From positions 496,001 through 560,000 of the forward strand of contig NZ_JAPCKK010000016.1 in the NCBI RefSeq assembly GCF_030705605.1: DNA of 64,000 nucleotides, given 5' to 3'. The number at the start of each line of letters is the position of its first letter. Position 1 is the first letter of the stretch. Source of the DNA: Paenibacillus zeirhizosphaerae (GTDB taxonomy: Bacteria; Bacillota; Bacilli; Paenibacillales; Paenibacillaceae). Below are positions 34,323 through 43,257 of the stretch, piece after piece. The notes beneath the pieces were generated by a model that was not told where the DNA came from, did not search any database, and was given only the letters and a program-made list of their open reading frames with translations. The position numbers and the translations under genes were made by a program.

Positions 34323-35564
34323 TTATTGTAATTTTTGAATCCGGTCCCATTGGCTCACAATATCCGTTACGCGCACACCGAAGTTTTCATCGATAACGAC
34401 AACCTCGCCCTTTGCGATCAATTTATTGTTCACCAGTATATCTACGGGCTCGCCCGCCAGCTTATCCAATTCGATAATCGAGCCCTGCGAAAGCTCCAGA
34501 ATATCCCGAATCTGCTTCTGAGTCCTTCCCAATTCTACGGTCACTTTCAGCGGGATGTCCATCAGCAAATTCAGATTGTTTTCATCTACCTGAGCGTATC
34601 CGCCGGATTGCAAATTCGCGAATTGAATCGGCTGCACATTCACATTGCGCCCGGGAGCAGCGCCGTAATGCTGGGGTGCCCCATACGGCATTTGCTGCGG
34701 CATTGCTCCTTGCAGTGGAGGCTGCATATATCCTCCATCCTGAGGAGTCATCGGCTGCTGTGCATACTGCGGAGCCGTTTGTGCAGGCGGCTGCGGTGGA
34801 ATAGGCGGCTGCGGAGACACTGCCTGCGTGGGCGGCTGCGGTACCGGAGCCACCGTCTGCGCAGGGGCAGGCTCGTCCGTGCCACCGATCAGAATGCGAA
34901 CCATCTCCTTGGCAAACGATACGGGAAGCAACTGCATGATGGTCGAATCGATCAGATCACCAATCAGAAGCCGGAAGGATACGGTCACAAGAACTTCATC
35001 TGCCGGAAGACCGGATACCCCATTCCCCCGGGTAGGATCGAGAATATCGATGCCCGGTGGCGAAATGTTAACAAACCGGTTAAATATGGTGGACATGGAG
35101 GTAGCCGAGGAGCCCATCATCTGATTCATGGCTTCCTGAACGGCGCTGATATGAATTTCATTCAGCTCTTCATCCGTCGGATTACCTTCCCCGCCAAGCA
35201 TCAGGTCGGCAATCACCTGTGCATCCCGCTTTCTGATGACAAGTGAGTTAATGCCTTCGAAGCCATCGACATAATTCACATGAACAGCCACATGCGGTTT
35301 GGGGAATGTAGATTCGAATTCAGAGCGTGTAATAATGGATACTTTCGGTGTGGTGATGTCCACTTTAACACCGAGCAATGTGGAAAGCGCCGTCGCGGCA
35401 CTGCCGAACGTAATGTTGCCGATTTCCCCAAGAGCGTCCTGCTCCAGAGGAGTGAGAAGATCGTCAACCGTTTCATGTGAAGCGGGGGAGGCCCCTTCAC
35501 CCATCTCGGTCTGCTTCAGGAGAGCGTCTATTTCCTCCTGTGATAAATAATCCTTACTCGTCAA
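34323..35564 (-). CDS. fliY: Flagellar switch protein FliY (FliN fused to CheC-like phosphatase)
   Basis: FliY is a C-ring protein that also removes phosphate from CheY-P. The CheC-like part has two ExxN sites (LGEIGNITFGSAATAL and VQEAMNQMMGSSATSM). A Pro/Gln-rich linker of about 100 residues (about 232-330) follows. The C-terminal FliN/SpoA domain (LLMDIPLKVTVELGRTQKQIRDILELSQGSIIELDKLAGEPVDILVN) ends the 413 residues. The TTG at 35564, 9 nt after AAGGAG, gives MTSKDYLSQEEIDALL, a standard start with the EIDALL FliM/FliY-type motif. It overlaps fliM by 11 nt. Confidence 0.96.
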   Translation of the reverse strand: MTSKDYLSQEEIDALLKQTEMGEGASPASHETVDDLLTPLEQDALGEIGNITFGSAATALSTLLGVKVDITTPKVSIITRSEFESTFPKPHVAVHVNYVDGFEGINSLVIRKRDAQVIADLMLGGEGNPTDEELNEIHISAVQEAMNQMMGSSATSMSTIFNRFVNISPPGIDILDPTRGNGVSGLPADEVLVTVSFRLLIGDLIDSTIMQLLPVSFAKEMVRILIGGTDEPAPAQTVAPVPQPPTQAVSPQPPIPPQPPAQTAPQYAQQPMTPQDGGYMQPPLQGAMPQQMPYGAPQHYGAAPGRNVNVQPIQFANLQSGGYAQVDENNLNLLMDIPLKVTVELGRTQKQIRDILELSQGSIIELDKLAGEPVDILVNNKLIAKGEVVVIDENFGVRVTDIVSQWDRIQKLQ

Positions 35565-36552
35565 ATTCTTCAACTCCTTCGCTGACGATTTCGTCAATCT
35601 GGACGGCAACCCGTTCCTTGAGCACACCGGGACTTCCTATAAATTTCAATTTATCCCCCACTTTGATGGACAGACCATCCTTCACAGATGTATTAAGGGA
35701 AATAACATCGCCGACAGAAAGACCCAAAAATTCGGAGACGGATATGCTTGACTCGCCCAATTCGGCTACAATCGGCAGCTTTGCCTTGCTCACCCGTTGC
35801 TTGAGTGCAACCACTTCCTCTGGCGCTCTGGACTTCTTCTCTGAGGTAAACCACTGATGTGTAGACAGCCTTGACATGATGGGCTCTACAACAACATGAG
35901 GAATACACAGATTGATCATGCCGCTCGTATCCCCGATCTTGGTGCTGAGTGAAATAAGGGCGATCGTCTCGTTAGGTGACACAATCTGCATGAACTGCGG
36001 GTTAGTCTCCATGGCTTCAAGCCTTGGCGTTATATCAAGCACCGTTTTCCAAGCTTCCTGCAAACTTTGAAATGCTCTGCTGAAAATCCGCTCCATAATC
36101 GTTGTCTCAATCTCTGTCAATGTGCTGACCTTGGAAGGAGCGGACCCGATACCTCCTAGGAGACGATCCAGCATCGCAAATGCGACATTTGGGTGCACCT
36201 CCAGAACCATACGGCCTTCAAGAGGCTCGGCTTCAAAGATGTTCAATATCGTCATTTTAGGTATAGAACGTATAAACTCGTCATACGGAAGCTGTTCAAC
36301 CTGAACGACGCTAATTTGAACGAATGTTCTAAGCTGTGCAGAAAAGTATGTTGTTAGAAAACGTGCAAAATTTTCATGAATTCGTGTTAAGCTGCGGATA
36401 TGATCCTTGGAAAACCGGACGGCCCGTTTGAAATCATAGGAACGGATTCTTTTCTCCGTTTCTTCTTTTTTCAATTCCTCCGCGTCCATCTCACCTGAGG
36501 AGAGAGCAGCTAATAAGGCATCAATTTCACCTTGTGAAAGTACATCCACCAA
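35554..36552 (-). CDS. fliM: Flagellar motor switch protein FliM
   Basis: FliM is the CheY-P-binding C-ring protein. From the TTG at 36552 (AAGGGGG 8 nt upstream) it has 332 residues, the same as in Bacillus. The N-terminal LSQGEIDALLAALSSGEMD is the CheY-P docking segment. The middle domain has SYDFKRAVRFSKDHIRSL and GGIGSAPSKVSTLTEIE. The C-terminal SpoA domain has VGDVISLNTSVKDGLSIKVGD. Confidence 0.97.
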   Translation of the reverse strand: MVDVLSQGEIDALLAALSSGEMDAEELKKEETEKRIRSYDFKRAVRFSKDHIRSLTRIHENFARFLTTYFSAQLRTFVQISVVQVEQLPYDEFIRSIPKMTILNIFEAEPLEGRMVLEVHPNVAFAMLDRLLGGIGSAPSKVSTLTEIETTIMERIFSRAFQSLQEAWKTVLDITPRLEAMETNPQFMQIVSPNETIALISLSTKIGDTSGMINLCIPHVVVEPIMSRLSTHQWFTSEKKSRAPEEVVALKQRVSKAKLPIVAELGESSISVSEFLGLSVGDVISLNTSVKDGLSIKVGDKLKFIGSPGVLKERVAVQIDEIVSEGVEEFDE

Positions 36553-36589
36553 TGTTTTCACCCCCTTGCATGTTTAACCAGCCGCAAAA

Positions 36590-37051
36590 TTAAAGTGTAG
36601 CCAGCATAAATTCAGTAAATTTGGTACTGACCAGCTTGCCTTCAGGCAGGGTCTTATTGATCAGAGCCGTCAGCCTGTCCGCAAATTCCTCACGCCCTTT
36701 GGCCGTTTTAAGCTGCTCCGGCTTGGTGTCCGCAAATGTTTGGATGACAATTGGTTTAATGCTGATGTCCTTAATTTTTTCGAATGATTCCTTGGCCTTG
36801 CCGTTGTTCAATTGGAAAGCAATATTGACGGCAACGACATAATCCGAATCCGCCAGATTGGTGCGAATCTCTTTCATTTCAGAAGTCACTTCAACAATTT
36901 CATCTGCAGAGAGCTTCGGAGCAGAATGCTCTTTGGCAGCAGCTTTTGATGATTCCCCGCCTGTTAGCTGTGGCAAGAGTAAAAAAGCGGCCAATACGAT
37001 TAGTGTAATCCCGAGCAGCGTCGTAAGCAGCCAAGGCAGCATTTTCTTCAT
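36590..37051 (-). CDS. fliL: Flagellar basal body-associated protein FliL
   Basis: FliL lies around the motor and supports stator function. The 153-residue protein has one N-terminal membrane helix (7-30) and a periplasmic-side domain ending in the conserved FTEFMLATL. It overlaps flbD by 4 nt. Confidence 0.95.
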   Translation of the reverse strand: MKKMLPWLLTTLLGITLIVLAAFLLLPQLTGGESSKAAAKEHSAPKLSADEIVEVTSEMKEIRTNLADSDYVVAVNIAFQLNNGKAKESFEKIKDISIKPIVIQTFADTKPEQLKTAKGREEFADRLTALINKTLPEGKLVSTKFTEFMLATL

Positions 37052-37272
37052 TTTTCTTCCTCCGTTTGTTGCACTTTTATCGTGGCGGCATGCATGCCGA
37101 TTTCACGATTGTAATCCTTGATCAGAGCTACAATGTCAGCCGCTTTCTCCAGCACAATCAGCCTTTTTCCCGTCACCAGGGTGACATACGTATCAGGCGT
37201 TTCTTCCACGGTTTCAATCAATAATGCATTCAGCCACATCGGTGAACCGTTCAACCGCGTTACAGGAATCAT
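37048..37272 (-). CDS. swrD: FlbD/SwrD family flagellar protein
   Basis: A 74-residue protein of the FlbD/YlzI family; in Bacillus it is called SwrD and raises motor torque. The family pattern is MIPVTRLNGSPMWLNALLIETVE, then PDTYVTLVTGKRLIV. It lies between flgE and fliL as usual. A strong hairpin separates it from flgE. Confidence 0.92.
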   Translation of the reverse strand: MIPVTRLNGSPMWLNALLIETVEETPDTYVTLVTGKRLIVLEKAADIVALIKDYNREIGMHAATIKVQQTEEEK

Positions 37273-37295
37273 CGCTGCTTCTACCTCCTGATTGA

Positions 37296-37316
37296 CGGGG
37301 GAGCTAGGCTCCCCCG
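37296..37316 (-). repeat. Strong 9-bp hairpin just after flgE
   Basis: CGGGGGAGC and GCTCCCCCG pair perfectly across a 3-nt loop, 12 bp after the flgE stop and just before the flbD ribosome binding site. There is no U-tract, so transcription probably continues. It may protect the flgE mRNA end or slow ribosomes or polymerase. Confidence 0.65.
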
Positions 37317-37327
37317 CTGTTCATAAA

Positions 37328-38146
37328 TTAACGTTTCAGGTTAACTACTTCTTCAAGGATGCTGTCACCGGTTGTAATGATACGGGAGTTCGCCTGGAAG
37401 CCGCGCTGGGAAACGATCATCTCGGTGAATTCGTTCGTAAGATCAACGTTCGACATTTCAATCTGGCCAGAGATAATGGCACCGGTTCCTGCTGCAGCAT
37501 CGTTGCCGCCAAAGAACTCTTCAATCGTTCCGCCTTCAATCGCATTGTTGGTAAGCCGGTATAAGCTTCCACCAATTTTCTCAAGACCTTCTGTGTTGGG
37601 AACTGTCGCCAAGCCTATTTGCGTGTTTAACTCAATCGTTCCGTCTTCCATTGTTTCTGCAATGAATCCATCCTGCTGAATGGTGAAAGATGTGGTATCA
37701 TCCCCAATTTGGATAGGTACTCCACCGGTATCACATACATACATGCCATCCGAAGTCACCAGGTTGCGGTTGGCGTCAACATGGAAATCACCGGCACGCG
37801 TCAGGTACGGCACCTCCTGATCTTCTGTCATTTTGATGAGGAAAAATCCATCACCGTTCACACGCAGGTCAGTCGGATTATTGGTTGTCTGCGCACTGCC
37901 GGGCAAATGCAGCGTATCAATGGAGCTTACCGTTACCCCGAGACCAATTTGCTTAGGGTTGACACCGCCGCCAGCATCGCTAGGAGCACTTGCACCTGAA
38001 GTGGTCTGGCTTAACATATCCTTAAACATAACCCGGCTCGATTTAAAACCTGTCGTATTCACGTTGGCAATATTGTTGCCGATGACATCCAACTTTGTCT
38101 GAAAGCCTTTCATGCCGGAGACGCCAGAGTATAAGGACCTTAACAT
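37328..38146 (-). CDS. flgE: Flagellar hook protein FlgE
   Basis: The main hook subunit, 272 residues (the Bacillus homologue, once called FlgG, has 264). The N-terminal rod/hook motif is MLRSLYSGVSGMKGFQTKLDVIGNNIANVNTTGFK, and the C-terminal coiled coil is SNVDLTNEFTEMIVSQRGFQANSRIITTGDSILEEVVNL. The central domain is small. Hairpins flank the gene on both sides (37296-37316 and 38184-38209). Confidence 0.95.
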   Translation of the reverse strand: MLRSLYSGVSGMKGFQTKLDVIGNNIANVNTTGFKSSRVMFKDMLSQTTSGASAPSDAGGGVNPKQIGLGVTVSSIDTLHLPGSAQTTNNPTDLRVNGDGFFLIKMTEDQEVPYLTRAGDFHVDANRNLVTSDGMYVCDTGGVPIQIGDDTTSFTIQQDGFIAETMEDGTIELNTQIGLATVPNTEGLEKIGGSLYRLTNNAIEGGTIEEFFGGNDAAAGTGAIISGQIEMSNVDLTNEFTEMIVSQRGFQANSRIITTGDSILEEVVNLKR

Positions 38147-38183
38147 GAATCAAATTCCTCCTAAGTGGGTGGTGTAAAACGGA

Positions 38184-38209
38184 CAACCGCTTCTGTCGAT
38201 CAGCGGTTG
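38184..38209 (-). repeat. Hairpin upstream of flgE
   Basis: CAACCGCT and AGCGGTTG form an 8-bp stem with a 10-nt loop in the 92-bp gap before flgE, followed on the minus strand by GTCCGTTTTAC. The U-run is weak. It may be an mRNA processing or stabilising element for flgE. Confidence 0.55.
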
Positions 38210-38238
38210 CAGTTCCGGCTTCCTGTCGGGCCAGCCGG

Positions 38239-38622
38239 TTAAATGATTACAGCGCTGTCGATCTGGGTAAACACATTATCCTTCATGGATTGCTTATCCA
38301 TAGCAGTGACTACTGTACGGTTTTGGACGTTGACGATCAAAGCCATATCCTGCATCAGGATCAACGACTCCTTTGCCCCTTTGGCCGCCGCTTTATCCAC
38401 CGCCGATGTAATCTTCGCCATTTGCTCGGAGCCCAACTCAATGCCACGCTGTTCCAGGCGCTTAACAGCATGATTACTTAACGTAAGAGTCTGGGCCTGC
38501 TCCTGCAGCACCTGTTTAAAGGATTTGTTCTCATGGTTAACCGGAGTACCGCTATGTTTGGGGACGGCCCCTGGCGGCACTTTGGCGGGAAATAAACGCC
38601 CAACGATCATGGATTCGTTCAT
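38239..38622 (-). CDS. Flagellar operon protein, TIGR02530 family
   Basis: A 127-residue protein between flgD and flgE, as in many Bacillota. The conserved part reads KSFKQVLQEQ, then LSNHAVKRLEQRGIELG and DMALIVNVQNRTVVTAMDK. The molecular function is not known; the location suggests a role in hook assembly. It overlaps flgD by 4 nt. Confidence 0.88.
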   Translation of the reverse strand: MNESMIVGRLFPAKVPPGAVPKHSGTPVNHENKSFKQVLQEQAQTLTLSNHAVKRLEQRGIELGSEQMAKITSAVDKAAAKGAKESLILMQDMALIVNVQNRTVVTAMDKQSMKDNVFTQIDSAVII

Positions 38623-39170
38623 GGTGTTACACTGCTTCCTGCTTCCGTCTCACCTGCTGGCTCCTCCGGTATTGATTCTTTCGAATCTTCTCCCGCAGGG
38701 TTTTTAATGGACGTAATGTCCGTCAGAGCAATCTCCTCTTTCCCAACAGTGGCATACTGTACTCCGTCTCGTATCACAATTGAATCTACAATGCCGCTCT
38801 GTACAGTGCCCTCTGATTTTTCACCAGTGATGGGATCCGTCTTGCCTTCACTGATCCAGCTGACTTCCTTACCGATCATCGCAGAAGATACACCAAGCGA
38901 TTCACTCATGGCCGTTAGCTGTGAGGAAATGTTCATCAGCTGTTCTACCGAGGTGAATTGGGCCATCTGCGCGATAAACTCTTTATCCTCCATCGGCTGC
39001 ATCGGGTCCTGGTTTTGCAGCTGTGTGATCAGCAGCTTCAAAAATTCGTCTTTGCCAAGTGAGCTTGTGCCGCTGCTGTCGCTTTTTGTACTGCTTGCAG
39101 CCCTGTTCACATTGGGTTCGGCGTAATTCGGCCACATATTTGGTGTGGATGCAATACTCTCTGAAGCCAT
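38619..39170 (-). CDS. flgD: Flagellar hook cap protein FlgD
   Basis: FlgD caps the growing hook. The 183-residue protein has the family core GKDEFLKLLITQLQNQDPMQPMEDKEFIAQMAQFTSVEQL, then a short C-terminal domain and an acidic Glu/Pro/Ser-rich tail. GGGGGTG precedes the ATG. It follows fliK by 18 bp. Confidence 0.97.
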   Translation of the reverse strand: MASESIASTPNMWPNYAEPNVNRAASSTKSDSSGTSSLGKDEFLKLLITQLQNQDPMQPMEDKEFIAQMAQFTSVEQLMNISSQLTAMSESLGVSSAMIGKEVSWISEGKTDPITGEKSEGTVQSGIVDSIVIRDGVQYATVGKEEIALTDITSIKNPAGEDSKESIPEEPAGETEAGSSVTP

Positions 39171-39188
39171 TTGTTGTTCACCCCCATT

Positions 39189-40469
39189 TTAAGCCTGCGC
39201 GGTAAACGAGCTTTGTCCTGTACCATTCAGACGTTGTTCCTTCGTCCAACTACGAAGCTCTTCTGCCATTTCCGCAGCTTTCAAAGCATCCTCATTTTCT
39301 TCTTTGCCACGGCTCCTGGAACGTCGTTCCTGCTGCTGCTGGTTAGCGCCGGATCCCTGATCCTGCTGGTATAAATGAGAGGACAAGGACTCATTGTGAG
39401 TGACTTCAACCTTACTCACCTGAATGCCCTGGTTGTGCAAGCTGGCGCGAAGGTGGGACATCTGTTGTTCAAGCAGGTCTTTTGCCCCGATATGCTCAGT
39501 CATAAACTGGGCCACAAGCTGGCCGTTCGACATGCTAAGCTTTACCTCGAGCTGGCCTAAATGGTCCGGACGCAGCATAATTGTCGCTTCGGACAACCCG
39601 CTTTGCTTGACGATATCGAGCTTTTGCACGACAAACTCCGTCATTTCCTTCGCAAACTGTCTGACATGTACCACTGGTTTCTCAGCCAGGGCTGGTGCTG
39701 TGCCGTTATTTTGAATGGCCAATTGTCCTGCAGTAGTCACATTATTCAACGGCATTTCATCAGCCTGCTCCGAAGATGCTGCGTCGATCTCCTGTCCGGC
39801 TTGAGTATTACGGTTGAATCCGTCACCGTTTTGTCCAGATTGCGGTCCGCCTTGCTGAACCTTCAGCTGGAACAAAGCATTGGAATCGGACGAATCTGCA
39901 GCCTGTGACTGCATCATTTCAGTCTCGAAGGATTGAGCTGGCTCAACAATCGTTTGCAAAGACTGCAAAAGCTTCATAGCTTGTGATTTTTCCTCATCTG
40001 TCGCAGCATTCAGCAGCTGTGCCAGGCTGTCCTGGAGAGCAAAACGGATGGTTGCCGGATGCTCCGCCAGGTTGAGCGTAGCGCCCATCTCAGCATCTGC
40101 ACTTCCCGCATCTCTGTTCAGATACTGCTGCACTCCTGCCACCCATGCCTGAAGGGCAGAGAACAGTTCCGGGTTGCTTTGCAGCAGATCATCCAATTGA
40201 TCAAGATCATTCATCAGATCAGGCAGCATTTCAAGCAACTCTGTCCCGGTGCCCTCCTCTTCAAGCGCTCCGCCAATCCCGGCCAGCAGTTGAACAGAAG
40301 AAGCCATGAGGCCAGGCGCCGCTCCCGCATTTTGCCCTGCTCCTATGACCTGAACAAGCGTCTCGTTAAATCCTGAGCTTCCCTGGGCTGGGCTGGAAGT
40401 TGATGATGAACCTGCTTTTGCTACAATCCGAGCTGTAGGAGCGCCCAGATTATTCGGTATCGTTGACAT
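39189..40469 (-). CDS. fliK: Flagellar hook-length control protein FliK
   Basis: FliK measures hook length and signals FlhB to switch substrates. The 426-residue protein has a low-complexity Ala/Gln/Ser/Asp-rich N-terminal ruler region and a C-terminal Flg_hook domain (MLRPDHLGQLEVKLSMSNGQLVAQFMTEHIGAKDLLEQQMSHLRASLHNQGIQVSKVEV). A Gln/Arg/Ser-rich tail follows. It lies before flgD as expected. Confidence 0.94.
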   Translation of the reverse strand: MSTIPNNLGAPTARIVAKAGSSSTSSPAQGSSGFNETLVQVIGAGQNAGAAPGLMASSVQLLAGIGGALEEEGTGTELLEMLPDLMNDLDQLDDLLQSNPELFSALQAWVAGVQQYLNRDAGSADAEMGATLNLAEHPATIRFALQDSLAQLLNAATDEEKSQAMKLLQSLQTIVEPAQSFETEMMQSQAADSSDSNALFQLKVQQGGPQSGQNGDGFNRNTQAGQEIDAASSEQADEMPLNNVTTAGQLAIQNNGTAPALAEKPVVHVRQFAKEMTEFVVQKLDIVKQSGLSEATIMLRPDHLGQLEVKLSMSNGQLVAQFMTEHIGAKDLLEQQMSHLRASLHNQGIQVSKVEVTHNESLSSHLYQQDQGSGANQQQQERRSRSRGKEENEDALKAAEMAEELRSWTKEQRLNGTGQSSFTAQA

Positions 40470-40514
40470 CTATTTTTCACCTCCTTTCCAGACATGACAC
40501 AACGTGTCCTCACA

Positions 40515-41444
40515 TCAGTTGCTGGCCAGCAGCTTGTTCAAAATTTTGGCCGCCTGTGCTGAATCACTCCTCGACATCTCTTCCAGCAGGCCAGAACGGG
40601 TGGCACTATCCACCGTACGCAAAATGTTTAACGCTTTTTCCGGGCTGATCTTATAAGTCTGCAAAATCAACTCGGCACCCTCTCCGGGATCCATCGAAGC
40701 AAATGTACTGCCCACAGCTTGGTCGTCCATTTGCCCTGTAGACGCCGGGGTGGTTTTCTCCTCTTGCTGCAAACGGGCTTGAAGGGCAGCAACCTTCAAA
40801 TCGCTTGAATCTGTCGCATTTTTCAAATCCATCGTGATTTCAGCAGCCTTTTGCGGGTCCATTTTAGCGAGGATTTTCGACTGGTTCTCTGGTGCCATGT
40901 ACATAAGCATCTGTACAGTTTCCAGATTGGTCAGATTCGACAAAATGGGAGCAGCCTTGCTTGGACTCATTTCCTCGTACATGGAGGACAGGTTTTTGAT
41001 CTGTTTCAAATACGGATCTTCATCCGCCTCAGAAGTCGCGGCAGCTGCTGCTTCCTGCTCGGCTTTCGCATTCTGGAGCTGCTTTTCCAGCTCCTGAACC
41101 TTCTGGTCCCGCTCGGCCTTGGCGGCGGCGGTTTGCTTCAGTTCCGTCTCCTGCTGAGACAGTTCGCTTTTCAACTTTTTAATTGTGGCCTCGGAGCTAT
41201 CGGCCTGGGCTTTCTTATCCGCAGCCTTTTGCTCTTCAGACGCTGGCTTCGGATCGGGTACCCAATTCTTGACTAACGGAATTTTGTTGGCCGTCTGCAG
41301 CAGACTGCTGCGAAAATCCATGTTAAACAATGTAAGCAGAACACCAACAAGCACGATGGTGAAAACGATCGGAATGAGAAAGAATAACACTCGCTCAATA
41401 CCACCGGCAGATTCCTTTTCAAGTTCCATTTCATTTTGTGGCAT
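40515..41444 (-). CDS. ylxF: MotE-family flagellar protein (YlxF)
   Basis: A 309-residue protein with one N-terminal membrane helix (about 18-42), a long coiled coil rich in Lys/Ala/Glu/Gln (70-145), and an MgtE-N-like domain (SMYEEMSPSKAAPILSNLTNLETVQMLMYMAPENQSKILAKMDPQKAAEIT). The MotE family is thought to chaperone stators. It lies between fliJ and fliK as in Bacillus. Confidence 0.88.
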   Translation of the reverse strand: MPQNEMELEKESAGGIERVLFFLIPIVFTIVLVGVLLTLFNMDFRSSLLQTANKIPLVKNWVPDPKPASEEQKAADKKAQADSSEATIKKLKSELSQQETELKQTAAAKAERDQKVQELEKQLQNAKAEQEAAAAATSEADEDPYLKQIKNLSSMYEEMSPSKAAPILSNLTNLETVQMLMYMAPENQSKILAKMDPQKAAEITMDLKNATDSSDLKVAALQARLQQEEKTTPASTGQMDDQAVGSTFASMDPGEGAELILQTYKISPEKALNILRTVDSATRSGLLEEMSRSDSAQAAKILNKLLASN

Positions 41445-41483
41445 TTTTCTCCCCCTCTGGCAGGACCTTCATCCCAGAGCAGC

Positions 41484-41927
41484 CTAACGTGCTCTCATTG
41501 CATAACGAACGGAAGCCATCTCATCCAGTTCATTCTGTTCGTGGAGGAGCAGTTCCTGTTGAAATTTTGCCTTGGCCTTCTCTCTTGCCTTAAGCCAAAC
41601 CTGCTCGTCCAACATTTTATCCGTCAAAAGATTTTGTTTACTTTGCACATTCATCTGCGCATGTTGAACATCTTTGTTTTTGCGTAAGATACATTGTTCC
41701 AGGTGTCTGACGTATGCCTGTAATTCCTGGATAGAGGAAAGCGGAACACAAGCCTCCGCTGCGCTTTGGATGGCGAGTGATACCCGCTCCTTCTCGGCGG
41801 TGATCTGCTGCAGCGTTTGTTCCTCGGATTGAAGCTTGCCTACTGCGCTTGACAGCATCCATTCGGCTTGTGATTTTTCATTTGACTTTAGATCAACGAC
41901 TTTCTGAAACGAATATTGGAATTTCAT
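41484..41927 (-). CDS. fliJ: Flagellar export chaperone FliJ
   Basis: FliJ is the coiled-coil stalk of the export ATPase. The 147 residues are nearly all helix-forming, with the N-terminus FQYSFQKVVDLKSNEKSQAEW and a C-terminal charged coil. It follows fliI by 10 bp. Confidence 0.92.
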   Translation of the reverse strand: MKFQYSFQKVVDLKSNEKSQAEWMLSSAVGKLQSEEQTLQQITAEKERVSLAIQSAAEACVPLSSIQELQAYVRHLEQCILRKNKDVQHAQMNVQSKQNLLTDKMLDEQVWLKAREKAKAKFQQELLLHEQNELDEMASVRYAMRAR

Positions 41928-41937
41928 TTTTCAGTAG

Positions 41938-43257
41938 TCAACTCCTCATAAACTCAGAAATCAATCGCTCCCGCACTTCCTGCAGCTCCACCTTTTCGTC
42001 TGTCCGCTGCCGGGTGAAATCCCATACATCCTTAATCCGCTCAATAGATTCATCAATTTCGGCATTCGTACCACGCTGATAGGCACCGATGTTGATCAAA
42101 TCCTCCGAGTCTTTATATACAGCCATCAGCCTTTTTACATTTTCGGCCGCTTCAATTTGGTCCCGTGGCGCAATATCTTTCATGACCCGGCTAATGCTGG
42201 CCAGCACATCGATAGCGGGAAAATGTCCCTTATTAGCAATCGCACGGTTCAGAACGATATGACCGTCCAATATACCGCGTACCGCGTCCGCGATCGGTTC
42301 ATTCATGTCGTCCCCGTCCACCAGCACGGTGTAAAAGGCGGTAATGGAGCCAGCCGGACCGGTGCCCGCCCTTTCCAGGAGCTTCGGCAGACTGGCGAAC
42401 ACCGACGGAGTGTATCCCCTCATCGCAGGCGGTTCGCCGACAGCCAGCCCCACTTCGCGCTGGGCCATGGCATATCGGGTCACCGAATCCATCATGAGCA
42501 TCACATTCAGTCCCCGGTCCCTGAAGTATTCAGCAACCGTAGTGGCGATCAACGCCGCCTTGATGCGAATTAATGCCGGTTGGTCGGAAGTGGCCACAAT
42601 AACGACCGACCTTTCCAATCCTTCAGGACCAAGGTCCCGTTCAATGAAGTCAAGAACTTCACGTCCCCGTTCGCCAACGAGCGCAATGACGTTAACATCA
42701 GCAGCCGTATTGCGGGCAATCATGCCCATCAGCGTACTCTTCCCGACCCCGGAGCCTGCGAATATACCTACACGCTGCCCCTTTCCCACCGTCAGCAAAC
42801 CGTCGATAGCTCTTACACCGATACTAATCGGCTCCTGAACTCTCGGTCTGCTCAACGGGTTCGGAGGTGTGTTGAATGTCGAATATCGCGCCATCCGCGA
42901 AGGAATCAGCGAGCCGTCCAGCGGCTGTCCCAGCCCGTCCAAAACCTTGCCCAGCAGCTCAGAGCCTACCTGAATGTTCAAAGGCTTCCCTGTCCCTACC
43001 ACATCACAGCCGGGACCAATGGACTGCAGTTCGCCAAGCGGCATCAGCAGCACTTTATTGTCTCTGAAGCCAACAACCTCGGCCTGCAGTGGCTGGGCAT
43101 TTTTACCGGGGTAAATATAGCAGACATCACCGATACTGGCGTCAGGGCCTTCTGATTCCACCATGAGGCCTATGACCTGTGTGACCTTGCCGTTCACCCT
43201 GACAGGGTCCAGATTTCTGAGATGCTCCAGATACCGGCCGGAATTAAACTCCTTCAT
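41938..43257 (-). CDS. fliI: Flagellum-specific ATPase FliI
   Basis: FliI powers unloading of export substrates and resembles F1 beta. The 439-residue protein has Walker A FAGSGVGKSTLMG, Walker B VMLMMDSVTRYA and the family signature GERGREVLDFIE. It overlaps fliH by 14 nt. Confidence 0.98.
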   Translation of the reverse strand: MKEFNSGRYLEHLRNLDPVRVNGKVTQVIGLMVESEGPDASIGDVCYIYPGKNAQPLQAEVVGFRDNKVLLMPLGELQSIGPGCDVVGTGKPLNIQVGSELLGKVLDGLGQPLDGSLIPSRMARYSTFNTPPNPLSRPRVQEPISIGVRAIDGLLTVGKGQRVGIFAGSGVGKSTLMGMIARNTAADVNVIALVGERGREVLDFIERDLGPEGLERSVVIVATSDQPALIRIKAALIATTVAEYFRDRGLNVMLMMDSVTRYAMAQREVGLAVGEPPAMRGYTPSVFASLPKLLERAGTGPAGSITAFYTVLVDGDDMNEPIADAVRGILDGHIVLNRAIANKGHFPAIDVLASISRVMKDIAPRDQIEAAENVKRLMAVYKDSEDLINIGAYQRGTNAEIDESIERIKDVWDFTRQRTDEKVELQEVRERLISEFMRS

